Source: Betaproteobacteria bacterium (lineage in GTDB: Bacteria > Pseudomonadota > Gammaproteobacteria > Burkholderiales > Casimicrobiaceae). Taken from it: a stretch of 64,000 nt of DNA. Each line of letters opens with the position of its first letter. Within the stretch, counting starts at the first letter, position 1. The DNA lies in contig JAAFIS010000002.1 of assembly GCA_013298695.1 (NCBI GenBank), positions 402,935 to 466,934 on the forward strand, given 5' to 3'. Positions 34,988 to 41,139 of the stretch are shown here, piece by piece. The notes beneath the pieces are model-generated. The model did not search any database. It saw only the letters and a program-made list of their open reading frames with translations, and was not told where the DNA came from. Made by a program: the position numbers and the translations under genes.

Positions 34988-36178
34988 TTACAACACGCGG
35001 CAAAACACCGCTTTCAGATAGCGGCTTTCGTTCACATGCGCGAGCCACGGATGATCGCCGCCTGCACCACGTACTTCGAGAATTTGCAATTCGCGGCCGG
35101 CGTAAAACGCGGCGCGGCGCAGCATATCGAGGAATTGTTCCTCGCTTACGACGCCGGTGCATGAGCACGTCAAAAACAATCCGCCGGGTTTGACCACGCT
35201 CATCGCGAGCTTGTTCATGTCAAGATATTTTTTGAGAGCGTCGATCACTTCATCGCGACTGCGCGTCATCTTTGCCGGATCGAGTACGACCGCGTCCCAC
35301 GATTTTCCCGCGAGTTGCGCTTCGCGAAGCCACGGAAAAATATCGGCTTGCGTGACCTTCGCTTTTACGCCGTTGAGCCGCAAGTTTTTCGTTGCGAATT
35401 CGACCGCTTCTTCGTCGAGGTCAACCGCTGTCACATCAGTCGCGCCCGCGAGGCCTGAATACACCGCGAAGCCGCCCGAGTTGCAGCAAAGATCAAGCAT
35501 TGATTCGCTTTTCGTTGCGGCGATCAATTCGCCCCAGCGTTTGCGATTGTCGCGTTGATCGCAGAAGAAACCCGTTTTGTGTTTCCCGCCGATGACGGCT
35601 TGAAACTTCGCGTTGAATTCGCGCACGGTTGGAGACTTAGGCGCATTGCTGGGTGGCGCGTCGAAGCCTTCTTGTCTCTGCGCGTTATCGTCGCCGAACG
35701 CAAAAATATCCGAGCCCGGATACTGCGCAAGTAACGCGTCGAAAATCCAGTTCTGCATGCGCCACATTCCGGCAGCGTAGAACGCTACGACGAGCACGTT
35801 CGCATAACGATCAACGATGAGCCCGGAAAGGCCATCGCCTTCTGCGTGAATCACGCGATAGGCATCCGTTACGTCGTCGAGCTTGAAAATCTCGCGACGC
35901 AAGCGCACGGCGTCTGCAATTTTCTCAGCGATGAAATCAGCATTGATTTCTTCGTGCTGCTTTTCAGTGAGCAAGCGAACGGCCATCGGCGCTTGACCAT
36001 TGAACATGCCGCGACCGATGAATTCATCATCCATCCCGCGCAGCTCAACGAGTTCTCCGACGGCGACGCGCTCGCTCGGGCGTTCCACTGATTTTTGAAA
36101 GATCAGCGGGTGAACATATTTGCGTTCGCCCTTGAGGCGGACGATGGGCAGGCTTGAATGTTTTTGTTTGCGTGGCAT
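34988..36178 (-). CDS. rlmI: 23S rRNA m5C methyltransferase, RlmI family
   Basis: A SAM-dependent RNA methyltransferase of 396 aa; RlmI of E. coli makes m5C1962 in 23S rRNA. The N-terminal PUA-type domain (RKYVHPLIFQKSVERPSERV to about residue 75) is followed by an EEHD-like middle segment. The Rossmann core comes next (MLDLCCNSGGFAVYSGLAGA, VTAVDLDEEAVEFA, and DAVVLDPAKMTRSRDEV). The C-terminal SCTGVVSEEQFLDMLRRAA contains the second Cys region. The DPPAF motif of many relatives is DPAKM here. Length and start are normal. It is convergent with copA and divergent from the small gene at 36273. Confidence 0.88.
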   Translation of the reverse strand: MPRKQKHSSLPIVRLKGERKYVHPLIFQKSVERPSERVAVGELVELRGMDDEFIGRGMFNGQAPMAVRLLTEKQHEEINADFIAEKIADAVRLRREIFKLDDVTDAYRVIHAEGDGLSGLIVDRYANVLVVAFYAAGMWRMQNWIFDALLAQYPGSDIFAFGDDNAQRQEGFDAPPSNAPKSPTVREFNAKFQAVIGGKHKTGFFCDQRDNRKRWGELIAATKSESMLDLCCNSGGFAVYSGLAGATDVTAVDLDEEAVEFATKNLRLNGVKAKVTQADIFPWLREAQLAGKSWDAVVLDPAKMTRSRDEVIDALKKYLDMNKLAMSVVKPGGLFLTCSCTGVVSEEQFLDMLRRAAFYAGRELQILEVRGAGGDHPWLAHVNESRYLKAVFCRVL

Positions 36179-36272
36179 GCCGAAATGCTATCGCGTCATG
36201 CGAAATCGATTGTGAGCTCGCCTGTGTACGACTACAATTGCAACCTCATTACCTGCTTTTGCTCATTTTTTC

Positions 36273-36548
36273 ATGCCTCGTGAACGTATTCATCCTGCTG
36301 GCGCCGACGCGACGTATCGCGTGCAGGCTTCGCTTAAACAGCTGGTGGAGCAAGGCGGTGCACGAAAGACGTTTCGCTTGAAACCCGAAGCCAATAAGGC
36401 TTTGAAGCAATTGTCACGCTTGCTGGATGTTTCAACGGAGACGGAAGCAGTAGAAATGGCGATCATTTGTTTGCGCGATCAGTTGCAAACCGACGTTGCG
36501 GCAAAAACACAACGTGCGAAAAAATCATTGCTGCGCGTAGTGAAGTAG
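36273..36548 (+). CDS. Small protein, possible ribbon-helix-helix type
   Basis: A 91-aa basic protein of no firm family. The middle segment KTFRLKPEANKALKQLSRLL then DVSTETEAVEMAIICLRDQL fits a strand followed by two helices, the layout of ribbon-helix-helix DNA-binding proteins. The N-terminal 30 and C-terminal 15 residues are basic and probably disordered. The start is ATG 36273. It is divergent from rlmI by 95 bp. It opens a run of small orphan genes (36273-37543), and no toxin partner is seen next to it. Confidence 0.55.
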   Translation: MPRERIHPAGADATYRVQASLKQLVEQGGARKTFRLKPEANKALKQLSRLLDVSTETEAVEMAIICLRDQLQTDVAAKTQRAKKSLLRVVK

Positions 36549-36754
36549 CTTGACAGAGAATTTGTAGTCGTACACAATTCAATTCATCGCTTGATAGTTT
36601 TTTTGATTCGCAAGTTTTTTTGACTTAAAGTGTCACAAAACGCAAAGCAAGAACGTCTTATCAAGTAGGCTGTTAATCAGCCAGCAATAAACAATTTCCG
36701 ATTCACCCCATTTGCGCTCAACAGTTAGCGGGAAAACCGAAAGGTAGCGACCCA

Positions 36755-37096
36755 ATGATTCACATCAACTACATCACTGCGAAAGGAATGCCAGCTGCTC
36801 AAGCTGCGGCAGGCCAACACGCGCCGATGTGGATGGCGGTGTGGGTCAGTTTGGGCAACACGGTTGGCTCGCTTTCGGGCGAGCTGCGCCGTGAGCTGCA
36901 ACGCATGGCGTTTGGCTTTGCGGCTGTCTGTTCCGAGATGTTTGGCGCATCGAAATCAATTTCGTTTACCCACGCATCCGTCAGCAACGGCAGCAACCCA
37001 AACGGTACTTACGCAACAACCGGGGCAATGGCTTACGCCAATCCGCCCCACCGAGACGACAACTCACCTGGAAAAGCGCGACGCAAACTGCGATAG
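36755..37096 (+). CDS. Unrecognised 113-residue protein
   Basis: The product begins MIHINYITAKGMPAAQAAAG. It has an amphipathic helical middle (MWMAVWVSLGNTVGSLSGEL, RRELQRMAFGFAAVCSEMFG) and a polar Asn/Gly/Ser-rich tail ending in RRKLR. I recognise no family. AAAGG lies about 11 nt before the ATG. That it is a real gene is supported by the strong terminator 28 bp after its stop. The 206-bp gap before it is AT-rich, contains two GTTTTTTTGA-like direct repeats near 36597-36630, and may hold its promoter. Confidence 0.55.
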   Translation: MIHINYITAKGMPAAQAAAGQHAPMWMAVWVSLGNTVGSLSGELRRELQRMAFGFAAVCSEMFGASKSISFTHASVSNGSNPNGTYATTGAMAYANPPHRDDNSPGKARRKLR

Positions 37097-37124
37097 CGCA
37101 CCCAGTCAAAGGTTTCCCGCAAGG

Positions 37125-37157
37125 AGCCCCGAGTTGTCGAAAGACCTCGGGGCTTTT
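37125..37157 (+). terminator. Rho-independent terminator
   Basis: A 9-bp perfect stem AGCCCCGAG / CTCGGGGCT with a 12-nt loop, followed by TTTTAGTTTTT, lies 28 bp after the stop of the gene at 36755. Confidence 0.88.
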
Positions 37158-37294
37158 AGTTTTTCAGTCCCAGAAATTGTTATTGACTTTGTTGCTTTCG
37201 CTTCGCCGTACAACCGTACTGTCTTCAGCTCAGCGCCGCGTCACTAACGATTTCTGAGACGAAAAGAAATTTGATTTTTTCAGGAGTTTTCATC

Positions 37295-37543
37295 ATGGTT
37301 TATGCAGAACAACGACGCGAACGATACGTGAGCGTTTTCGATGTCGCCGCTTTGGCAGCGGTGCGTGCCGCACGCTACTTTCGCGAGGCAGCGCGCAAAG
37401 CAGAGCGCGCCCGCGCAGCGGACGCAATCGTGCGCCCCGCACGCGATTCGCGCAAAGCGCAAAGCGCGCAGGCACCGCCTCGCGCAAGCGAGGCTCGTAT
37501 GCGCGACGACGTCGAAGTCTTACGGGCGCAGCGTCTTTTGTAA
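37295..37543 (+). CDS. Small Arg/Ala-rich basic protein
   Basis: An 82-aa protein beginning MVYAEQRRERYVSVFDVAAL, then long helical stretches of Ala, Arg, Glu and Lys (AARYFREAARKAERARAADA) and a disordered Ala/Pro/Arg segment. There is no membrane helix. Its charge suggests nucleic-acid or anionic-surface binding, which is inference only. CAGGAG lies 8 nt before the ATG at 37295. It follows the terminator at 37125 by 137 bp, so it should have its own promoter. Confidence 0.5.
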   Translation: MVYAEQRRERYVSVFDVAALAAVRAARYFREAARKAERARAADAIVRPARDSRKAQSAQAPPRASEARMRDDVEVLRAQRLL

Positions 37544-37659
37544 CCCAATGCATCGAGGGTTCAGTTTGCACCGATAGCAAACGAGGCTCGTCGCATGAAG
37601 CAGTGCCCGTCGAAACCGTTTGACGTGACACGCCGGTGGCAACCGGCATCGATTGACTT

Positions 37660-37788
37660 CACCTCTCCCTGTGGCAGAGGTCAGCGCGAAGCGCTGGGTG
37701 AGGGAAAAAACGTTCGCAGCGCAAAGATTCGCGGTACGAGCACAAGTCCCTCACCCGGCCTATCGGCCGACCTCTGCCGGAGGCAGAG
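37660..37788. repeat. Dispersed CCTCTCCC/GCAGAG hairpin repeats
   Basis: ACCTCTCCCTGTGGCAGAGGT near 37661 and a second block ending in the CTCTGCC-GGA-GGCAGAG hairpin (37772-37788), with CTGGGTGAGGG and CCCTCACCCGG as inverted partners between them. This is a common intergenic repeat type in the group. The 256 bp from 37544 to the RNA candidate hold nothing else I can identify. Confidence 0.7.
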
Positions 37789-37799
37789 ATGAAAGCTAG

Positions 37800-38220
37800 G
37801 TTTTTGGTAAGGCAGGGCAATACCCTGCTCCGCAACCGACCGCCCGCTGTGCACACTCCGAAAGCACATGAAGGAACAGCGTGGCGCGAGGCTCGGCTCG
37901 AACGAATTCGCTTTTCAAGTGGCCCTCCCCTCCTCGTGGAAAGACAGCGAATAAATTCGGTAAGTTGCGGGCGCTAGAAGTGCGGCTAGTGCGCGAGGTG
38001 AAAGTCCTCACACCGTTTTTGCAGGGAACGCGCCAGCGTTTCCGAAGTGCATGAAGGCTTAAAGCACGCTCTGAGAATGGACGCATTCAACGAGAGATCC
38101 GAAGAACGGCCTTAGCGGACGCGAGCGTGAAAACGCTCGTGGTGGTGCAAAGCACAGAACGCAAAAACTTCTTGGCACTAAGCCGTAACGCCCAATTGAT
38201 ATTGGCATTACGGCTTTTTT
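37800..38220 (+). ncRNA. Candidate structured non-coding RNA (orphan)
   Basis: About 420 nt without a convincing reading frame but with many hairpins in one strand sense. They are GCAGGG-CAATA-CCCTGC (37812), TGTGC/GCACA (37849), GCGCTAG/CTAGTGCGC (37970), GAGG-TGAAAGT-CCTC (37995), GGGAACGC-GCCA-GCGTTTCC (38023), GAATG-GACG-CATTC inside CTCT/AGAG (38069-38096) and CGAGCGT-GAAA-ACGCTCG (38123), then a terminator. GAAA-type loops and A-rich joints are typical of folded RNA. CTGCTCCGCAACCGACCG and GGTGAAAGTCC recall motifs in IscB-linked HEARO/omega RNAs and in group II introns respectively, from memory only. No IscB, TnpB or reverse transcriptase gene lies nearby. Exact ends are uncertain. Confidence 0.55.
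38181..38220 (+). terminator. Terminator ending the RNA candidate, enclosing a repeat palindrome
   Basis: Outer stem AGCCGTAA (38181-38188) / TTACGGCT (38208-38215), inner GCCAAT-like pairing, then TTTTTT to 38220. The loop region is the left palindrome of repeat copy C. Confidence 0.85.
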
Positions 38221-38276
38221 ATTGTTTAATCAAGATACCGTATAAATTTACTTTTAGCCAACTTGATATGGGCTAA
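38190..38276. repeat. Tripartite palindrome repeat, copy C
   Basis: Left GCCCAATTGATATTGGC is centred at 38198. Right TTAGCC-N11-GGCTAA is centred at 38265, 67 bp away. The midpoint (38231.5) carries AATCAAGA, a weak TATCGATA match. The left half sits within the terminator of the RNA candidate. Confidence 0.75.
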
Positions 38277-38364
38277 CAACGAATAATTTACTACTTCACA
38301 ATCTAGTCTAGCCCGTGCGGTTTTGATCTCAATAGATCAACGCGACGGAGCACGCGACGGGTCT

Positions 38365-38568
38365 CTAGGGACGATGCCCGAGAATGCGCGCCGGCAAAAA
38401 GAGCACGGCTTTAATCAACGCGAACACGCCGCCCACCGCGATGCCGATCAGGCGAAAAGGCAGCAACAGCAGCCAAACAAACGGAAACAAAATCAGCGCC
38501 AACAGCGCAAGCGGCCATGCGAGCACGAACAGGATGCACCAAACCACAAAAAGAATCAGTGTTTTCAT
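38365..38568 (-). CDS. Small hydrophobic membrane protein
   Basis: A 67-aa protein, nearly all membrane: MKTLILFVVWCILFVLAWPL, then ALLALILFPFVWLLLLPFRL and IGIAVGGVFALIKAVLFLPA, giving two or three helices with a short basic end (RILGHRP). Similar small proteins of unknown role are common in Burkholderiales. The start at ATG 38568 is preferred over the upstream open frame, which has no coding character. It is convergent with the RNA candidate and has the 64-residue peptide gene upstream on the same strand. Confidence 0.7.
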   Translation of the reverse strand: MKTLILFVVWCILFVLAWPLALLALILFPFVWLLLLPFRLIGIAVGGVFALIKAVLFLPARILGHRP

Positions 38569-38697
38569 TGCAAACTCGGTCCATGAAAATCGAACAAAAC
38601 AATTCTGAAGTAGAAACAACGAAGCATTAACGCCCGCTGTTTGTTTTCGATGACCGATGGTCAAGCAGCAATCGCACAACCATCATCTTGCAAAAAA

Positions 38698-38892
38698 CTA
38701 AACTGCTTTGGGCGCAATCACCACTACAGTTTCGAGCACCACGCGATCCAACGATTCCGTCGGTGTTGCGGTTGCCGTAGCGTTTGCGAAGAGCGCCATC
38801 ACCGCGCCCACGGTAACGACAGAAAGAAGCGATGCACACACAGCCGTAGCGGCCGACTCAGTGCGCGTAAGGATGTTGAAAGTGCGATTCAT
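38698..38892 (-). CDS. 64-residue membrane peptide, copy 1
   Basis: The product begins MNRTFNILTRTESAATAVCA, continues SLLSVVTVGAVMALFANATA and ends DRVVLETVVVIAPKAV: a short polar N-terminus, one transmembrane segment (about 17-38) and a periplasmic or cytoplasmic tail. It is clearly paralogous to the gene at 45963 (shared NRTF, LSVVTVGAV-ALFA-AT and VVLE), with the same 64-residue length. An upstream block is conserved between the two copies. I recognise no family. An N-terminal signal-anchor or small regulatory membrane peptide is the most I would infer. Confidence 0.7.
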   Translation of the reverse strand: MNRTFNILTRTESAATAVCASLLSVVTVGAVMALFANATATATPTESLDRVVLETVVVIAPKAV

Positions 38893-38930
38893 GATGTTGT
38901 CCCAGTTCTCTTAAAGTTCATCGCGTTAGT

Positions 38931-38991
38931 GCGATGGAGTGAACTGTAAACATCGATGTTTTACCGCGCTACAGGGTTGCGATGAATCGCG
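38931..38991 (-). promoter_or_regulatory. Conserved upstream region of the 64-residue peptide gene, copy 1
   Basis: On the plus strand, GCGATGGAGTGAACTGTA (38931) and the CTACAGGG then TGCGATGAATCGCGG block (from 38969) recur almost unchanged upstream of the paralogue at 46157. Between them is a 31-bp CTGTA-N21-TACAG inverted repeat (38944-38974) whose interior is diverged but equal in length. It starts 52 nt from the start codon, a reasonable position for a promoter, operator or leader. Confidence 0.6.
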
Positions 38992-39064
38992 GGTGGGGTG
39001 CGTGAAGTGCGGATAACGAGCGGAATTTGGCAATCGTTCGTAGGGTGGGCACGGGGTACCCACA

Positions 39065-39655
39065 CTAAGACTTATTCGCATAGCACTGTTCTATGCGTTG
39101 CATCGCATTAATAAACTGCGCATGCGAAGCCATGGCTTCTGCCTTTGATTGGTCTGATCGCCACAGGACATTATGTGTCTCCCACCCAAGGAAAGAGATA
39201 AGCTTTGATGCGTCGCGGCAGATTTGAGGCAAACCATCAACTTCTAGGCTCCAGTTTTTCGGGGTGAAATGAATGAACTCATTTCTAAGACTGTTCAGCC
39301 GTTTGATGTGCCTGTCCTCGGCTCCCTTTGCAACAAATCGCTGATTCCCACCGGTTTGACCTGTTTCGATGCGCTTGACCTTCTTGTATAGGTTCAGGTA
39401 AGTATCTAACCTCTCTTCAGGATATGGCGTTCCATCCTCATGCGCCTTCATCCACTGCCTGAGGCATTCATCAGTGAGAGCTAATAGGCCATTCCCGTGC
39501 CGGAGAGAAAGGACCATTACACCCTGCGCTGCATTGTGAAGAGCGATGATTACCCACCGCCATAAGCGTGGATTGCGTTCGAGTTCATTTGAGAAGCGAG
39601 CGGCCATCTGCATTGCATTTGCAGCTTCAGCTTCTTCATCGGTACGGAGGTACAT
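39065..39655 (-). CDS. HEPN-motif protein
   Basis: A 196-aa, mostly helical protein. LNSLRNEFIHF carries Arg124 and His129, the Rx4H signature of HEPN-domain ribonucleases (toxins, defence and RNA-processing proteins). The helical region before it (NELERNPRLWRWVIIALHNA) fits the first helices of the fold. The start at ATG 39655 is reasonable (MYLRTDEEAEAANAMQMAAR). No nucleotidyltransferase (MNT) or other partner is adjacent. Upstream there are three copies of a 9-bp sequence that could be an operator. The alternative is a non-catalytic HEPN-like protein. Confidence 0.65.
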   Translation of the reverse strand: MYLRTDEEAEAANAMQMAARFSNELERNPRLWRWVIIALHNAAQGVMVLSLRHGNGLLALTDECLRQWMKAHEDGTPYPEERLDTYLNLYKKVKRIETGQTGGNQRFVAKGAEDRHIKRLNSLRNEFIHFTPKNWSLEVDGLPQICRDASKLISFLGWETHNVLWRSDQSKAEAMASHAQFINAMQRIEQCYANKS

Positions 39656-39717
39656 ACGCAGGCTAATGTATTTTGTTCATGAGTTGCGTAAGCGCATTGC
39701 CATCTACACATTCTGAT

Positions 39718-39801
39718 ACTCGTATTACGTCGCAGCACGTCATCAACCTCTCCTGTGCAAATACGAGTGGGCAGTTTTCAGTATCGTACAACACTCGTAT
39801 T
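39718..39801. promoter_or_regulatory. Three ACTCGTATT copies upstream of the HEPN gene
   Basis: ACTCGTATT occurs at 39718-39726 and 39793-39801, and inverted (AATACGAGT) at 39760-39768, within 84 bp. They begin 63 bp from the HEPN start codon. Spacing and orientation suggest operator sites. The remaining 390-bp gap to imuA also contains a half dispersed repeat (39935-39956) and the LexA box. Confidence 0.4.
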
Positions 39802-39985
39802 CGATCTTTCGCTCGTCAACTCACGTCTACTCCTGGGCGGCTTCGTGCAACACTTCCGTTGCTCATTGACTGAGACTTTTGCCTGCGGATTGCGCAGCGA
39901 TAAAGGCGGTGAGTGTTAAAGCCAGCAGTAGTTTCCCGCTTTTACGGGAATGACAGGATTCTGGATCGCGTGCGCCGCCAAATAA

Positions 39986-40001
39986 CTGTATATTTATACA
40001 T
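39986..40001. promoter_or_regulatory. LexA (SOS) box upstream of imuA
   Basis: CTGTATATTTATACAT matches the betaproteobacterial LexA box CTGTATATATATACAG closely (CTGT-N8-ACAT against CTGT-N8-ACAG). It ends 44 bp before the imuA start codon, as expected for this DNA-damage-induced cassette. Confidence 0.88.
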
Positions 40002-40045
40002 ATACATAAATTCCCGGAACTGTCTTCGCACGTTGTGCTTTCGCT

Positions 40046-41029
40046 ATGGATGCAATGGATGTTTTATTGCCGCAGCCGTCTTCTCGCGCACCCACGCCCG
40101 CGCCTGAGGGCGCGCGCTTAATCACGCCGGAGCTGCTCAAGCATCCTGGAATTTTTCGGATGGGCGATGTGTCGCAGGTGGTCGACGGCGTGGTGGGCAG
40201 TGGGTTTTCTGCGTTGGATGCGGCGCTTCAAGGCGGTTGGCCGGTGGCGCGGTTAACCGAGCTTTTGTGCGATCACGCGGGGGTGGGTGAGCTTTCGTTG
40301 TTATTGCCGACGCTGCCTAAATTTGCGGCGACTGCGCTCACGCAGTCTGCGCGATCATCGCAATCTCAGCGATCAGTACGCTCAGCCAAACAAGCGTCCG
40401 CCGCTCATCAGCTTGAGCGCAATCATCGTGCGATTTGGATTTCACCGATTACGATGCCCATTGGATTGCCATGCGTGGCTTACGCGCCAGCGCTCGCGCG
40501 CGAGGGCGTTGATTTGCGCCAGATTGCGTTTGTAACGACAACTTCGTCGCAGCAAACGCTGTGGGCGATGGAGCAAGCGCTGCTCTCAGGGGCGACGCGA
40601 TGTGTGTTCGGATGGATCGGCGATCATCCGCATGATTTTTCGTTGCGGCGCATTTCGCTTGCGGCGCGTAAGAGTGAAAGCTTGTGTTTTTTGATGCGGC
40701 CTGCTGCGGCGGCGAAGCGCGCGTCGCCTGCGGAATTGCGGATCGCGATCACGCCCGCTGCAACCACCACTTCGCACGGCGCGATTAATGTGATGCTGCT
40801 CAAGCGTCGTGGTTTGTTGCGCGAAACTACGTTGCAGTTGCAAACGCGCGAGCTGCCCTGTTTAGGGCCCAACCGCGCGCCGATTGCATTGCCTGCGAAG
40901 CCGCTATCGCCAACGATACGCGTTGATCGTGGGGCGGGAAGCCCAATGACGCTGCCGCTAAACAGTGAAGTCACGAGCGCTACCAGCGCCGCAAACGTGC
41001 GCCAGCGCTCGTTCATTATTGATCGTTAA
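40046..41029 (+). CDS. imuA: Translesion synthesis accessory protein ImuA
   Basis: A RecA/SulA-like protein (327 aa) that with ImuB and DnaE2 forms the mutasome used for error-prone repair. The core SGFSALDAALQGGWPVARLT then ELLCDHAGVGELSLLLPTL is a RecA-like nucleotide-binding region, followed by IWISPITMPIGLPCVAYAPA and REGVDLRQIAFVTTTSSQQT. The C-terminal tail is basic and probably disordered. The start is ATG 40046 (ATG 40055 is an alternative). It is first in imuA-imuB-dnaE2, under a LexA box. Confidence 0.92.
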   Translation: MDAMDVLLPQPSSRAPTPAPEGARLITPELLKHPGIFRMGDVSQVVDGVVGSGFSALDAALQGGWPVARLTELLCDHAGVGELSLLLPTLPKFAATALTQSARSSQSQRSVRSAKQASAAHQLERNHRAIWISPITMPIGLPCVAYAPALAREGVDLRQIAFVTTTSSQQTLWAMEQALLSGATRCVFGWIGDHPHDFSLRRISLAARKSESLCFLMRPAAAAKRASPAELRIAITPAATTTSHGAINVMLLKRRGLLRETTLQLQTRELPCLGPNRAPIALPAKPLSPTIRVDRGAGSPMTLPLNSEVTSATSAANVRQRSFIIDR

Positions 41030-41054
41030 TTTCATACTGCCTTTAACGATTACT

Positions 41055-41139
41055 GCTCAATATGCTTTGGCTTACCGTATATTTTCCTTATTTATCAATA
41101 GAAGTCGTTAATAGGCTTTACGCCCAATTAAATTGGGCG
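41055..41139. repeat. Tripartite palindrome repeat, copy D (runs into imuB)
   Basis: Right palindrome CGCCCAATTAAATTGGGCG is perfect and centred at 41130. Left GCTCAATATGCTTTGGC is centred at 41063, exactly 67 bp away, and contains the imuB start codon. TATCAATA (41093-41100) lies at the midpoint (41096.5), 7 of 8 matches. About 78 bp of the element are translated as imuB codons 1-26. Confidence 0.8.

Noticed and set aside
36668-36682. GGCTG-TTAAT-CAGCC hairpin as a further repeat copy
   Set aside because: No partner palindrome at plus or minus 67 bp and no central dyad.
37595-37980. Several 60-75-codon frames on both strands across the RNA candidate
   Set aside because: Low-complexity, Arg/Cys-rich products without ribosome sites; all are shadows of GC-rich stem sequence.
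37980-38180. Group II intron
   Set aside because: GTGCGC and GGTGAAAGTCC recall domain I, but there is no reverse transcriptase, no domain V hairpin with a catalytic AGC triad that I can place, and no interrupted host gene.
38323-38586. 87-codon frame opposite the small membrane protein gene
   Set aside because: It is the antisense shadow of a hydrophobic gene (Gln/Lys/Asn-rich), a typical artefact.
39673-39873. 66-codon frame opposite the HEPN gene promoter
   Set aside because: No ribosome site and no coding character; it covers the ACTCGTATT repeats.
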